Assembly: GCA_030653505.1 (NCBI GenBank)
Contig: JAURZK010000194.1
Coordinates: forward strand, 1-64,000
Length of the DNA stretch: 64,000 bases
Direction of reading: 5' to 3'
Origin: Rubrivivax sp.
GTDB taxonomy: Bacteria > Pseudomonadota > Gammaproteobacteria > Burkholderiales > Burkholderiaceae_C
Shown here: positions 54,174 to 62,912 of the stretch, piece after piece
Layout: each line of letters opens with the position of its first letter
Numbering within the stretch: position 1 is the first letter of the stretch
Notes under the pieces: model-generated
Database searches by the model: none
Told to the model about the DNA's origin: nothing
What the model saw: only the letters and a program-made list of their open reading frames with translations
Made by a program: the position numbers and the translations under genes

Positions 54174-55325
54174 ATGAAGATCAAGATGTGGGCGATGACG
54201 CTGCGCGGCCTGACCGCTGCGCTGGGCTGGTGCTTGCTGGCGACCGGGCTGGTCGCCCCCGCGCATGCGGCCGGTGAGTGCCGGGACCTGGACACCACGC
54301 GCTGGACAGCGGACTCGTCGCCCTCGGCGCAGCAGTGCCTGGCCGACCTGGCCCTGCTGCTGGACCTGCGCAGCTGCAAGCCTGACGAAGCGCTCTGCCG
54401 AAGCCTGCGCGAGTGGCGAGACCTGCCGACGGCGCAGCGCATCGCGGGTGCCTCGGCACAGGCCGTCGCAGCCCGCGACCGGCTCGAGAATGCGATCGAC
54501 ACGCTCGGCTTCGGCGAGGCCGCGCCCGTGCTGCGCAGCATCGACGACTTCGTCCTGCGCCTGCGCGACGTCACCGTGCAGCAGGTGCAGGATGCGCGCG
54601 GCGGACCGCTGGCCACGGGCGCTGCCTCGGCCTGGGACTACGACTTCACCGCCCATGTCGTGCTCGAAGGCCGGCCCGGCGAGCTGCGGCTCGTCGACCT
54701 GCTGAACCGCGAGTGCCCGGTCTCGCCGCAGCGTTGCACCTTGGCGCTGCGCAGCGGCGCGGAGGTCGTGCTCGCCGTGTGGCGCGTGCGCGCCGTGGCC
54801 AACGAGCTGCTGCGCGAACGGCGTGAGGCCTTTGCCGCCCACGTCGCCGTGCTCGACGAGCGCTGGAATGCCTACTTCGCGTCCTCGCGTGCGCAATACC
54901 CCTGGGAGCTGGCGCTCAACAGCGTGCTCTTCACGCGCGGACGCAAGGTGATGGGTTTGGTCGGGCCGCCGACCGAGCAGTGGTCGTTCCTGCACCCGGC
55001 TGTCGGCCTGCGTTACCGCAGCGGCGCCGAGTCGCGCTACGACAGTGCGCTGGTGCTGGAGATCGTGGGCTACCAGCGCTGGACGTGGAGCGGGTCGACG
55101 ATGTCCGCCCCGCGCGGCGGCGCACTCGTGGCGGCGTGGACCGACAAGAACAAACGCGATGGCCCCGCGCTGGGTTTCATCTGGCACATGAAGGACAACT
55201 ACTCCGTCGGCGTGATGCACGACTCGAGCGGCGCCGGGCGCAAGGTCTCGCTCGTCGTCAGCGCCGACCTGGCCAAGCTCTTCGTCGACCCGAAGGCGGC
55301 GCGCGACAAGCTACTGGGCCGTTGA
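54174..55325 (+). CDS. Exported hypothetical protein
   Basis: 383 residues. A Sec-type signal peptide (residues 1-32, ending AHA before AGECRDLDTTRW) is clear. The mature part has cysteines C36, C54, C67, C74 and later CPVSPQRC that could form disulfides. The middle is helical (RDRLENAIDTLGFGEAAP), the C-terminal part beta-rich (HPAVGLRYRSGAESRYDSALVLEIVGY). No known domain is recognised. A perfect AGGAGG precedes the ATG, and the upstream hydrolase ends 12 bases before, so the two are one transcript. It ends 49 bases from the convergent DUF294 gene. Confidence 0.7.
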   Translation: MKIKMWAMTLRGLTAALGWCLLATGLVAPAHAAGECRDLDTTRWTADSSPSAQQCLADLALLLDLRSCKPDEALCRSLREWRDLPTAQRIAGASAQAVAARDRLENAIDTLGFGEAAPVLRSIDDFVLRLRDVTVQQVQDARGGPLATGAASAWDYDFTAHVVLEGRPGELRLVDLLNRECPVSPQRCTLALRSGAEVVLAVWRVRAVANELLRERREAFAAHVAVLDERWNAYFASSRAQYPWELALNSVLFTRGRKVMGLVGPPTEQWSFLHPAVGLRYRSGAESRYDSALVLEIVGYQRWTWSGSTMSAPRGGALVAAWTDKNKRDGPALGFIWHMKDNYSVGVMHDSSGAGRKVSLVVSADLAKLFVDPKAARDKLLGR

Positions 55326-55374
55326 CTGGCGCCTGGCGGTCAGCCGCGGCAGAGGCCGGCCCGCGCAAACGGCC

Positions 55375-57213
55375 TCAGCGGTAACGCTGCGCCAGCACGC
55401 TCTGCAACGTCTGCACCACGCCGAAAGCGTCCTTCAGCTGGCTGCGCTCGAAGTTGCTCACCTCGGCCAGCGAGAGGAAGTTGTCGGGCGCCTCGCCGCG
55501 TGCCATCTGCGCGGCCTGGTGGCGGATGCGCAGCGCGGCCATGAACTCGAGCGCATCGCGCAGGTCGCGTGCGCTCTGCTCGCTGATCTCCTTGCCCTGC
55601 GCGGCCACCAGCAGGCGGTCGTGCGTGTTCACCGCGTCGTGGCCGCCAGCCAGCGCGTAGACACGCGCCAGGTCGACGATGGGCACGATGCCGCTGTGCT
55701 TGAGGTCGATGGCGTCGCGCCGCGTGCCGTGGCGCACCGTCGCGAGGCCGCCGAACATCGACAGCGCCGGCCGGTGCAGCAGCGCGTTGCCCGCCATGTA
55801 GGCCAGAAAGATGCGGTTGTCGCGGGTCTCGGCCAGCACCTCTTGGCGCAGGCCCTCGAGCAGCGCCTCCTGCCCGTAGACGACACGCAGGTCGAAGAAG
55901 ACGCAGGTCAGCATCAGCGCCTTGGGCTCGGGCTGCTGCGTCCACTTGCGGAAGTACTCGGCCCAGCGCCGCACGGGCTGCCGCCATTCGGCGGTGCGCG
56001 CCATCATCTCGCCGGGGCAGTAGACATAGCCGCAGGCGTCCAGGCCGTCGTTAACGAAGCCGGCCATCGCCTCGAAGTAGGCGCCGTGCGTGGCCTCGTC
56101 GTAGCGGTCGTCGAGCACCAGGCAGTTGTCCTGGTCGCTCTTGGCCGTCTGCTCCTGGCGCGCCTGAGAACCGGCGGCCACCCACGCAAATTCGACGGGC
56201 GGCGGGCCCAGCTTCAGCTCGGCCAGCACCAGCAGCCGCGACGTGATGGCGTCGGTGATGGCGGTGATGATGTGGCCGCTGCTGTAGGCGCTGGCGTCGG
56301 CAGCGGCCAGGTTGCGCTGCAACTGCTTCACGCGTGCAGCGGCGGCCACCAGGCCCTCGACCGTGACCTGCTTGTGGATCTCGCCGGCCAGATAGACGGC
56401 CGAGGTGCTGTGCTGCTCGGTCAGGTCGGTGGCGGTGAGCATGCCGGCCACTCGCTGGCCGTCGAGCACCGGCACGTGGTGGATGTTGTGGCGCGCCATC
56501 AGCAGCAAGGCCTCGAAGGCGGGCTTGTGGATGTCGATGGTCAGCGGCGCCACGGTGGCGATCTCGTGCACCGGGGCCTGCGGGTCGAGGCCGGCGGCCA
56601 GGGCGCGGTTGCGCAGGTCGCGGTCGGTGACGAGGCCGAAGAGCAGGTCCTGCTCCATCAGCAGCACCGACGACACGCGCTGGTCGCGCATGGTCTGCGC
56701 CGTTTGCAGCACGGTGGCGCTGGGCGGCAGCGTCACCGGCGCGCGCTTGAGCAGCTGGCGCACGGGCGTCGTCATCAGGCCCAGGTGCGGGTCGCCCCCA
56801 GGCGGCGGTGCCGTGGCTTCGGTGGCCGGTGCGGCGAGAAAGAGTGCCATCGCCGCATGCTCGGCGCACAGACGCGCCACCTCGGCGCCGGGAAGGAAGG
56901 CGATCTCGGTGCGGCCTTCGGCCAGCGCCTGCCAGTCACCGGCGGTGTCGTAGGGGCCGGCGCCGGCGCCGAAGAGCTCCCCCGCGCCCAGCACGACCGC
57001 GGGTGCGGTGTCGGCGCCGGCGCGCAGCGCCAGGTGGCCGGCGAGCACCCAGCCCAGCCTGTCCAGCAACGCCGGGCCGGCGCCCACCACTGCGCCGGCA
57101 TTGAACACCTGGCGCTTGAACTGGCCGGCCAGCGTGGTGCGCACCTTCTCGGGCAGGTGGCCGAAGACGCGGTGGTCGCGCAGTGCAGCGGGCAGGGCGG
57201 TGGTGTGGGGCAT
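55375..57213 (-). CDS. DUF294/CBS/cyclic-nucleotide-binding-type nucleotidyltransferase
   Basis: 612 residues. Residues 1-130 resemble a cyclic-nucleotide-binding domain (HLPEKVRTTLAGQFKRQVF, GAGELFGAG). Two CBS domains follow (APVTLPPSATVLQTAQTM and APLTIDIHKPAFEALLLM, LVTDRDLRNRAL). The nucleotidyltransferase core has AAGSQARQEQTAKSDQDNC, a GS and DxD signature, and the C-terminal helical domain DUF294_C (RHGTRRDAIDLKHSGIVPIVDLARVYAL). Similar GlnD-like proteins accompany VC2705-type symporters and CrbS kinases. It is encoded convergently with the exported-protein gene; the ATG at 57213 was chosen where family similarity begins. Confidence 0.88.
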   Translation of the reverse strand: MPHTTALPAALRDHRVFGHLPEKVRTTLAGQFKRQVFNAGAVVGAGPALLDRLGWVLAGHLALRAGADTAPAVVLGAGELFGAGAGPYDTAGDWQALAEGRTEIAFLPGAEVARLCAEHAAMALFLAAPATEATAPPPGGDPHLGLMTTPVRQLLKRAPVTLPPSATVLQTAQTMRDQRVSSVLLMEQDLLFGLVTDRDLRNRALAAGLDPQAPVHEIATVAPLTIDIHKPAFEALLLMARHNIHHVPVLDGQRVAGMLTATDLTEQHSTSAVYLAGEIHKQVTVEGLVAAAARVKQLQRNLAAADASAYSSGHIITAITDAITSRLLVLAELKLGPPPVEFAWVAAGSQARQEQTAKSDQDNCLVLDDRYDEATHGAYFEAMAGFVNDGLDACGYVYCPGEMMARTAEWRQPVRRWAEYFRKWTQQPEPKALMLTCVFFDLRVVYGQEALLEGLRQEVLAETRDNRIFLAYMAGNALLHRPALSMFGGLATVRHGTRRDAIDLKHSGIVPIVDLARVYALAGGHDAVNTHDRLLVAAQGKEISEQSARDLRDALEFMAALRIRHQAAQMARGEAPDNFLSLAEVSNFERSQLKDAFGVVQTLQSVLAQRYR

Positions 57214-57317
57214 GGCGGCAGGCGGGCGCTTCACGGTGCTGAGCGCGCATTGTGTGACGCCGCGGCGGCGCTTTGCTTGACGCGGCGCACTGCGAGCCGC
57301 CAAACCAGCCGCCCAAT

Positions 57318-57344
57318 GAAAAGAGCCCCGCCATGCGGGGCTCT
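57318..57344 (-). terminator. Intrinsic terminator of the small membrane protein gene
   Basis: The minus strand forms a 10-bp perfect stem (57322-57331 with 57335-57344), loop of three, followed by TTTTCATTGG. It lies directly downstream of the minus-strand gene at 57370-57561. Confidence 0.8.
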
Positions 57345-57369
57345 CTGCGCACCGGCCACCGCCGGGGTG

Positions 57370-57561
57370 TCAGGTGCGCGGGCTGGCCGAAGCCGGTGCC
57401 GCGGCGACCGCGACGGGGGCGCTGCGCTGCGCCAGCAGGCTGTCGGGCGACGGCTCCACGGCCAGCAGGTTGATGCTGGCGAGGATGCTCAGTGTCAGTA
57501 CGGCCGACAGGCCGAGCGAGGTGATGCGGTGGGCGACTTCGTGGCGGGTGATCGTGTTCAT
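57370..57561 (-). CDS. Small single-helix membrane protein
   Basis: 63 residues: a basic N-terminus (MNTITRHEVAHRITS), one hydrophobic helix (LGLSAVLTLSILASINLLAV) and an Ala/Pro/Ser tail. An ideal GAAGGAG site sits seven to twelve bases upstream and an intrinsic terminator follows, so it is a genuine monocistronic gene. No family recognised; similar short MNxxTRHEVAHR proteins exist in Burkholderiales (recalled, unsearched). Confidence 0.75.
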   Translation of the reverse strand: MNTITRHEVAHRITSLGLSAVLTLSILASINLLAVEPSPDSLLAQRSAPVAVAAAPASASPRT

Positions 57562-57748
57562 GTGGGGCTCCTTCGGGGGTGGTTCGGTGATGCGATGGAG
57601 TGAACTCTAGGCAAGCCCATCACGTGCCGCCACGGCCTTGCGACGAAGCGCCGGCTGGCGCCGACAAGGCGCCGGGCACGGCGATGAGTGGTGGTGACTG
57701 TCCGCAGCCGCCGGCGGTGAAGTCGCGTACGGACGGTCGTGTGCAGGC

Positions 57749-58780
57749 TCAGCGCTCGCGCCAGGCGGCGCGCAGGTCGGCCTCGCGTTCGGGTGCCAGC
57801 CCCACCTGCGGCCGCAGCGGCCCGCCCAGCGCCGGCGGGGCGGCGCTGGCGGCCCAGACCGCGGTGTCGCGCAGCGTCTGCGCCCACGGCCGGCACTGCA
57901 GGCCGGTGTCCAGCGCACGTGTGATGTCGACGCGGTGCACGCCGCTCTGCGCCTGCGGCAGCCACACCGGCAGATCGCTCCACGGCGCCACGCCCCGTGC
58001 GAGCAGGAAGTCTTCGTCGACCCACAGCAGTTGCGACGTGGGTGCCAGCGTGTCGCGTGCGGCCGCCAGCAGCTCGCCCATCGTCGCCGGGCTCTCCGGG
58101 CCGGTGAGGTTGTAGGTGCCGCGGTGGCCGGCTTCGGCCTGGTGCAGCATCCACGCGGCGGCGTCGCGAGCGTCGATGAACTGCACCGGCGTCGTGGGCT
58201 CACCCGGCGCCAGCACCTCGGTTTCGTCGTCGTCGCCCGAGTCGGCGCGAACGAAGCGCTGCACCCACCAGGTGAAACGGCCCGTGGGGTCGAAGGGCCC
58301 GACGAGCAGGCCGGGACGCGACACCAGGCAGCCATCCTCGAAGCCCTCGTAAGCCGCGGCCTCGCACAGCGCCTTCAGGCCGCCGTAGCTGCTGCCGTCG
58401 ACGACCTGGACGCCCGGGTCGGGCAGCACCTGCAGCGGTGCGCCCTCGTCGGTGACGGCGGCGTCGAAGCCGGCGTAGACGCTGATCGTCGACACCAGGT
58501 GGTACTGCCCCACACGCCCGGCCAGCGCCGCGGCGGCGGCCTGCACCTGGCGCGGCAGGTAGGCGCTGGTGTCGATCACGGCGTCCCAGGCGCCCCCCGC
58601 CAGCGCGGCAGCGAACTCCCCTTCACGGTCGCGGTCGGCAATGAGGTGTTCGGCTTCGGGAAAGAGCCCGCCGGCGCTGCGGCCACGGTGCAGCATGCTC
58701 AGTTCGTGGCCGGCTTGCAGCGCCTGCTGCGCGAGGTGGCGGCCGAGGAAACGTGTGCCCCCCAGGATCAGCAGCTTCAC
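57749..58780 (-). CDS. NAD-dependent epimerase/dehydratase family protein
   Basis: 343-residue extended SDR. The Rossmann motif is GGTRFLGRHLAQQAL near the start, with HLVSTISVYAGFD (active-site Ser/Tyr region) and SSYGGLKALCEAAA (YxxxK), and VQFIDARDAAAWML as the C-terminal substrate-binding segment. The GTG at 58780 (VKLLILGG) is where similarity begins; longer upstream in-frame sequence lacks it. Its start overlaps the CWC gene stop by four bases. It probably reduces or epimerises a nucleotide-linked or small sugar-like substrate, which is unknown. Confidence 0.86.
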   Translation of the reverse strand: MKLLILGGTRFLGRHLAQQALQAGHELSMLHRGRSAGGLFPEAEHLIADRDREGEFAAALAGGAWDAVIDTSAYLPRQVQAAAAALAGRVGQYHLVSTISVYAGFDAAVTDEGAPLQVLPDPGVQVVDGSSYGGLKALCEAAAYEGFEDGCLVSRPGLLVGPFDPTGRFTWWVQRFVRADSGDDDETEVLAPGEPTTPVQFIDARDAAAWMLHQAEAGHRGTYNLTGPESPATMGELLAAARDTLAPTSQLLWVDEDFLLARGVAPWSDLPVWLPQAQSGVHRVDITRALDTGLQCRPWAQTLRDTAVWAASAAPPALGGPLRPQVGLAPEREADLRAAWRER

Positions 58781-58989
58781 GCTGTGGCCCCGGTTGCGTC
58801 CCGCTCGGCCTGCGCCAGCAGCTGCAGGCAGGGCAGGCACAGGCAGCCGTCGAACTGCTGCCGCAACTGCGCCTGCAGTGCGGCGCTCAGCGTGAGCGTG
58901 CTGCAGGCACAGGCCCCAGGCCCCGCTGCGCCGCAGGCGAAGCCGGCACCGCAGCGCGGGCAGCGGTCGGGCGCGCTGGCGGTGTTCAT
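58777..58989 (-). CDS. Cysteine-rich CWC family protein
   Basis: 70 residues with ten cysteines: CPRCGAGFACGAAGPGACACS, then FDGCLCLPCLQLLAQ. The spacing CxxC...CxC and CLCxxC matches the CWC family (metal-binding, zinc ribbon-like). The epimerase gene overlaps its stop by four bases (GTGA). Function unknown; metal sensing or a partner role for the epimerase is possible. Confidence 0.82.
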   Translation of the reverse strand: MNTASAPDRCPRCGAGFACGAAGPGACACSTLTLSAALQAQLRQQFDGCLCLPCLQLLAQAERDATGATA

Positions 58990-58996
58990 GCGGCGA

Positions 58997-60550
58997 TCAT
59001 GTCGAAAACAGGCTCTTGTGCTGGTCGCGCAGCAGGTTCTTCTGCACCTTGCCCATCGCGTTGCGCGGCAAGGCGTCGACGACGAAGACCTGCTTGGGCA
59101 CCTTGAAGTTGGCGATCTGCGTCTTCAGCGCCGCCACCACTGCCGCGCCATCGAGCGTCGCACCGGGCTTGCGCACCACCACCGCCACCACGGCTTCGCC
59201 GAAGTCGGGGTGCGGCACGCCGACCACGGCCGATTCGGTCACGCCCGGCAACTCGTTCACGTAGCCTTCGATCTCGGCCGGGTAGACGTTGTAGCCGCCG
59301 GTGATGATGAGGTCCTTGCTGCGGCCGACGATCGTCACGTAGCCGTCGGCGTCGATCCTGCCGACGTCGCCGGTCTTGAACCAGCCGTCGGCAGTGAACT
59401 CCTCGGCTGTCTTCTCGGGCATGCGCCAGTAACCCTTGAAGACGTTGGGCCCGCGCACCTCGATGCCGCCGATCTCGCCGGCCGGGACAGGCCTGCCCTG
59501 CTCGTCGTGCACACGCAAGCCCACGCCGGGCAGCGGCAGCCCCACGGCGCCGCCGCGCCGCGCGCTTTCCGGGCGGTAGGGGTTGCTGGTGAGCATCACC
59601 GTTTCGCTCATGCCGTAGCGTTCCAGGATGCTGTGGCCGGTGCGCTCGTGCCAGCTGTTGAAGGTCTCGACCAGCATCGGCGCCGAGCCGCTGACGAAGA
59701 GCCGCATGTGGGCGCAGGCCGCCTTCGTCAGTGCGGGCTCGCCCAGCAGCCGCACGTAGAGCGTGGGCACGCCCATGAACACGGTGGCCTCGGGCAGCCG
59801 CGCGGCCACGGCGCGTGGGTCGAAGCGGTTGAACCAGATCATCTTCGCGCCGGCCAGCAGCGCGCCGTGGCTGGCGACGAAGAGGCCGTGCACGTGGAAG
59901 ATGGGCAGCGCGTGGATGAGCACGTCGCCGCCGTCTTCCGGCCGGCGCCAGCCCCAGGCCCGGTGCAGCACCTGCGCGTTGGCGAGCAGGTTGCCGTGCG
60001 TGAGCATCGCGCCCTTGCTGCGCCCGGTGGTGCCGCTGGTGTAGAGGATGGCGGCCAGGTCGTCGGCGCCGCGCGCGGCGGGCGTGTGCTGGTCGCCCTG
60101 GAAGGCGGCGCGGTCGAGCAGCGTGCCCGTGCGGTCTTCGTTGAGGGTGAAGACGTGTTTCGTGCCGGCCAGAAAGGCGATCTTGCTGACCCAGCCGAAG
60201 TTCTTGCTGGCGCAGACCACCATGGCCGGTTCGGCGTTGCCGATGAAGTACTCGATCTCGCCGGCCTGGTAGGCCGTGTTCAGCGGCAGGAAGACGTGCC
60301 CGGCGCGCAGCACGGCCAGGTAGAGCATCAGTGCCTCGACGCTCTTCTCGGTCTGCACGGCGATGCGCGATGCCGGCGGCAACGCCAGGCCCTCGATCAA
60401 GTTGGCGAGCATCGCCGTGCCGCGTTCGAGGTCGCTCCAGGTGTAGAAGAGCGGCGCGGCCGTGTCGGCCGTCTCGATGGCCGTGGCCTCGAGATCGGCC
60501 GGAAAGGCGGCGCGCAGGGCCGCGAAGAGGTTGCGGTTGTCGGCGCGCAT
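58997..60550 (-). CDS. matB: Malonyl-CoA synthetase
   Basis: 517-residue ANL-family acyl-CoA synthetase. The P-loop is ILYTSGTTGRSKGAMLTH, the adenylate-forming motif ERYGMSETVMLTSNPY, and the hinge and catalytic Lys are in PRNAMGKVQKNLLRDQ. The MatB signature KNFGWVSKIAFLAG and NPYRPESARRGGAVGLPLPG match malonyl-CoA synthetases. It activates malonate to malonyl-CoA, which the downstream decarboxylase would turn into acetyl-CoA. It is separated from the Bug-protein gene by six bases, so it belongs to that operon. Confidence 0.9.
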   Translation of the reverse strand: MRADNRNLFAALRAAFPADLEATAIETADTAAPLFYTWSDLERGTAMLANLIEGLALPPASRIAVQTEKSVEALMLYLAVLRAGHVFLPLNTAYQAGEIEYFIGNAEPAMVVCASKNFGWVSKIAFLAGTKHVFTLNEDRTGTLLDRAAFQGDQHTPAARGADDLAAILYTSGTTGRSKGAMLTHGNLLANAQVLHRAWGWRRPEDGGDVLIHALPIFHVHGLFVASHGALLAGAKMIWFNRFDPRAVAARLPEATVFMGVPTLYVRLLGEPALTKAACAHMRLFVSGSAPMLVETFNSWHERTGHSILERYGMSETVMLTSNPYRPESARRGGAVGLPLPGVGLRVHDEQGRPVPAGEIGGIEVRGPNVFKGYWRMPEKTAEEFTADGWFKTGDVGRIDADGYVTIVGRSKDLIITGGYNVYPAEIEGYVNELPGVTESAVVGVPHPDFGEAVVAVVVRKPGATLDGAAVVAALKTQIANFKVPKQVFVVDALPRNAMGKVQKNLLRDQHKSLFST

Positions 60551-60556
60551 TGGGGC

Positions 60557-61543
60557 TCAGTCGAGCTTTGCTCCGGAGTTCTTGACGACTTCCGCCCAGC
60601 GTTTCACCTCGTTGCCCGCGAACCTGCCGAAGTCGTCGGTCCAGACGTTGGGCGTCTCGGCGCCCATGCCGTTCCAGGTGGCTTTGAGCTCGGGGCTGTT
60701 GACGGCCTTGCGCATCTCTTCGGCCATCGCCGCCACGGCCTCCTTCGGGGTGCCCTTGGGCGCCCAGATGCCGTACCAGGTGGCGACCTTGTAGTCCCTT
60801 TCGCCGGCCTCGGGGGCGGTGACGAGGTCGGGGAAGCCCGGCGCACGCTTGTCGGCGGCCACCGCGATGGCGCGCAGCCGCCCGCCCTTGATGTGGCCGG
60901 CGCTGCTGCCCATGCCGTCGAACATCATGTCCACCTGTCCGGCGATCAGGTCCTGCAGCGCCGGGCCGGCGCCGCGGTAGGGGATGTGGGTGATGAATGT
61001 CTTCGTCTGCAGCTTGAACAGTTCGCCGGCCAGGTGATGGCTGGTGCCGTTGCCGGCCGAGGCGTAGTTCAGCTTGCCCGGGTTGCTGCGGATGTGGGCC
61101 AGCAGGTCCTTCAGGTTCGTGGCCTGCACGCGCTGCGGGTTGACGACGATGACCTGCGGCACGCTGGACACCAGGCCCACGGGCACGAAGTCGGTCTCGA
61201 TGTTGTAGTCGAGCCGGGGGTACATGCTGGGCGCGATGGCGTGGTGCACGGCGCCCATGAAGAAGTTGTAGCCATCGGGCGCGGCCTTGGCCGCGAGGCT
61301 GGCGCCCAGCGTGCCGCCGGCGCCGCCCTTGTTGTCGATGAGGAACTGCTTGCCCGTGTTCCTGCTCATCATCGCGAACATCGGCCGCGCAAACGCATCG
61401 GTGCCGCCGCCGGGCGGGAAGGGCACGATCACCGTCACCGGCTTGCTCGGCCAGGCGCTCTGGGCGTGCACCCAGGGGGCGGCCAGGGCGGCTGCGCCGG
61501 TGATGAGCGCCGTGCGCCGGGTCGGGTGGCTGGAATGGGTCAT
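60557..61543 (-). CDS. Bug-family substrate-binding protein of the malonate cluster
   Basis: 328-residue periplasmic TTT/Bug protein with a Tat-like signal peptide (TRRTALITGAAALAAPWVHA). Signatures: VTVIVPFPPGGGTDAFARPMF, IDNKGGAGGTLGASLAAKA, YASAGNGTSHHLAGELF and IPYRGAGPALQDLIAGQVDMM. Located between matB and the malonyl-CoA decarboxylase gene, so malonate or a related dicarboxylate is the likely ligand. No TctAB membrane genes are nearby; uptake may use a permease encoded elsewhere. Confidence 0.9.
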   Translation of the reverse strand: MTHSSHPTRRTALITGAAALAAPWVHAQSAWPSKPVTVIVPFPPGGGTDAFARPMFAMMSRNTGKQFLIDNKGGAGGTLGASLAAKAAPDGYNFFMGAVHHAIAPSMYPRLDYNIETDFVPVGLVSSVPQVIVVNPQRVQATNLKDLLAHIRSNPGKLNYASAGNGTSHHLAGELFKLQTKTFITHIPYRGAGPALQDLIAGQVDMMFDGMGSSAGHIKGGRLRAIAVAADKRAPGFPDLVTAPEAGERDYKVATWYGIWAPKGTPKEAVAAMAEEMRKAVNSPELKATWNGMGAETPNVWTDDFGRFAGNEVKRWAEVVKNSGAKLD

Positions 61544-61597
61544 CGGTGAGTCTCCGTCGTGTTGTCGTGGATGCTGCGGTGCGGCGATCTTCGTCGC

Positions 61598-62905
61598 TCA
61601 ACCGGGCGTGCTGATGGCGCGTGAACGCGCAACTTCTCCCTGTCGGAACTTGGCATGGCTGGCTTCGACCTTGGCCAGATCGTAGAGGTAGTTGACCATC
61701 ATGCCGAAGGACTGGCGCAAACCCATTGCCGACATGTTGCCGCGCGCATTCAGGCGTTCCAGCCGTGCGCCGTTGTCGAGGTGGAAGCGTGCCACCGGGT
61801 CACCGTGCGGCGTCGGCGACAGCAGCGTGAGGTAGGCGCCGCACAGCAGCCGCAGCGCGGCGCTGCCGGGTTCGCCCAGCCTGTCGTGCACGGCCGCACC
61901 CTGCAGCGCGCCCAGGTCACCGTCGCACAGCTTGTGCAGCAGCGTGCGCGCGGCTTCGAGCTCGGCCGCGCCACCCTTCTTCAGCCCGGGCAGCGTGGTG
62001 AAGTCGGGTTCGGCCAGCAGCCAGTTGGCGAAGCCGGGAATGGGCGACAGCGTGCAGAAGGAGCGCAGCCGCGGCAGTTCACGCTGCAACTGCGTGGCCA
62101 CGGTCTTGATGAGGAAGTTGCCCAGCGACACGCCGCGCAGCCCGGGCTCGCAGTTGCTGATGCTGTAGAAGGCCGCGACGCGGAAACGGTCGGGCGGCAG
62201 CGGCGTGCTGGCCTTGTCGATCAGCGGTGCGATGGCGCCCGGCATTTCGGGCAGCAAGGCCACCTCGACGAAGATCAGCGGCTCTTCGGGCAGCTGCGGG
62301 TGGAAAAACGCGAAGCAGCGGCGGTCGGGCTGCAGGCGGCGGCGCAGGTCGTCCCAGCCGTCGACGGCGTGCACTGCCTCGTGGTGGATGATCTTCTCCA
62401 GCAGCTGCGCTGGCGAGTTCCAGTCGACCCGCTTCTTCTGCAGGAACCCGGGGTTGAACCAGCTCGTCAGCAGGTGCAGCAGGTCGGCCTCGATGGCCGC
62501 CAGCTCGGGCTTGCGCGGCAGCGCACGCAGCAGCGCACGACGCAGGCGCAGGACCACGGCGGTGCCGCCGGGCATGCGGTTCAGGCGCCGGAAGAGTTCC
62601 TGCCGCGGCGGCTCGGCCAGGTGCGTCAACGGCACCAGTGTGGCCACGCCGGGCGCGTCGGCGTAGGCCTGCGCGGCCTTCAGCACGGCCTGCGGGTCGG
62701 GGCTGAGGTCGGCGGCCAAGAAATCGAAGAACCCGTCGAGCTGCTCGTCTTCCAGCGTTTCCAGGCGGTCGATGAGGTCGCGCGCCAGCGCCATGCCGCC
62801 GAGTTCACCCTTCTCGGACAGCAGGCGCTTGCAGTCGAGTGTCATGCGCCGCACGGAACGTGCAACTCGTTGGCGCGCGGCGGCGTGGCGGATGTCATCG
62901 AGCAT
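61598..62905 (-). CDS. Malonyl-CoA decarboxylase
   Basis: 435-residue MCD decarboxylating malonyl-CoA to acetyl-CoA and CO2. The catalytic Ser/His region is visible in FRVAAFYSISNCEPGLRGV and SLGNFLIKTVATQL, FHLDNGARLERLN and LSPIPGFANWLLA. The start at 62905 (MLDDIRHAAARQRVARS) was chosen at the family start. Without a mitochondrial leader it is cytoplasmic. It lies 54 bases upstream of the Bug gene and seven bases downstream of the regulator gene, so gntR-mcd-bug-matB form one minus-strand operon. Confidence 0.92.
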   Translation of the reverse strand: MLDDIRHAAARQRVARSVRRMTLDCKRLLSEKGELGGMALARDLIDRLETLEDEQLDGFFDFLAADLSPDPQAVLKAAQAYADAPGVATLVPLTHLAEPPRQELFRRLNRMPGGTAVVLRLRRALLRALPRKPELAAIEADLLHLLTSWFNPGFLQKKRVDWNSPAQLLEKIIHHEAVHAVDGWDDLRRRLQPDRRCFAFFHPQLPEEPLIFVEVALLPEMPGAIAPLIDKASTPLPPDRFRVAAFYSISNCEPGLRGVSLGNFLIKTVATQLQRELPRLRSFCTLSPIPGFANWLLAEPDFTTLPGLKKGGAAELEAARTLLHKLCDGDLGALQGAAVHDRLGEPGSAALRLLCGAYLTLLSPTPHGDPVARFHLDNGARLERLNARGNMSAMGLRQSFGMMVNYLYDLAKVEASHAKFRQGEVARSRAISTPG

Positions 62906-62912
62906 GGTGCGT

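Noticed and set aside
57935-61549. 1204-codon plus-strand open frame opposite the epimerase, CWC, matB and Bug genes
   Set aside because: Crosses four well-supported minus-strand genes. Composition is His/Val/Gly/Arg-rich without recognisable motifs, as expected for a codon-position shadow.
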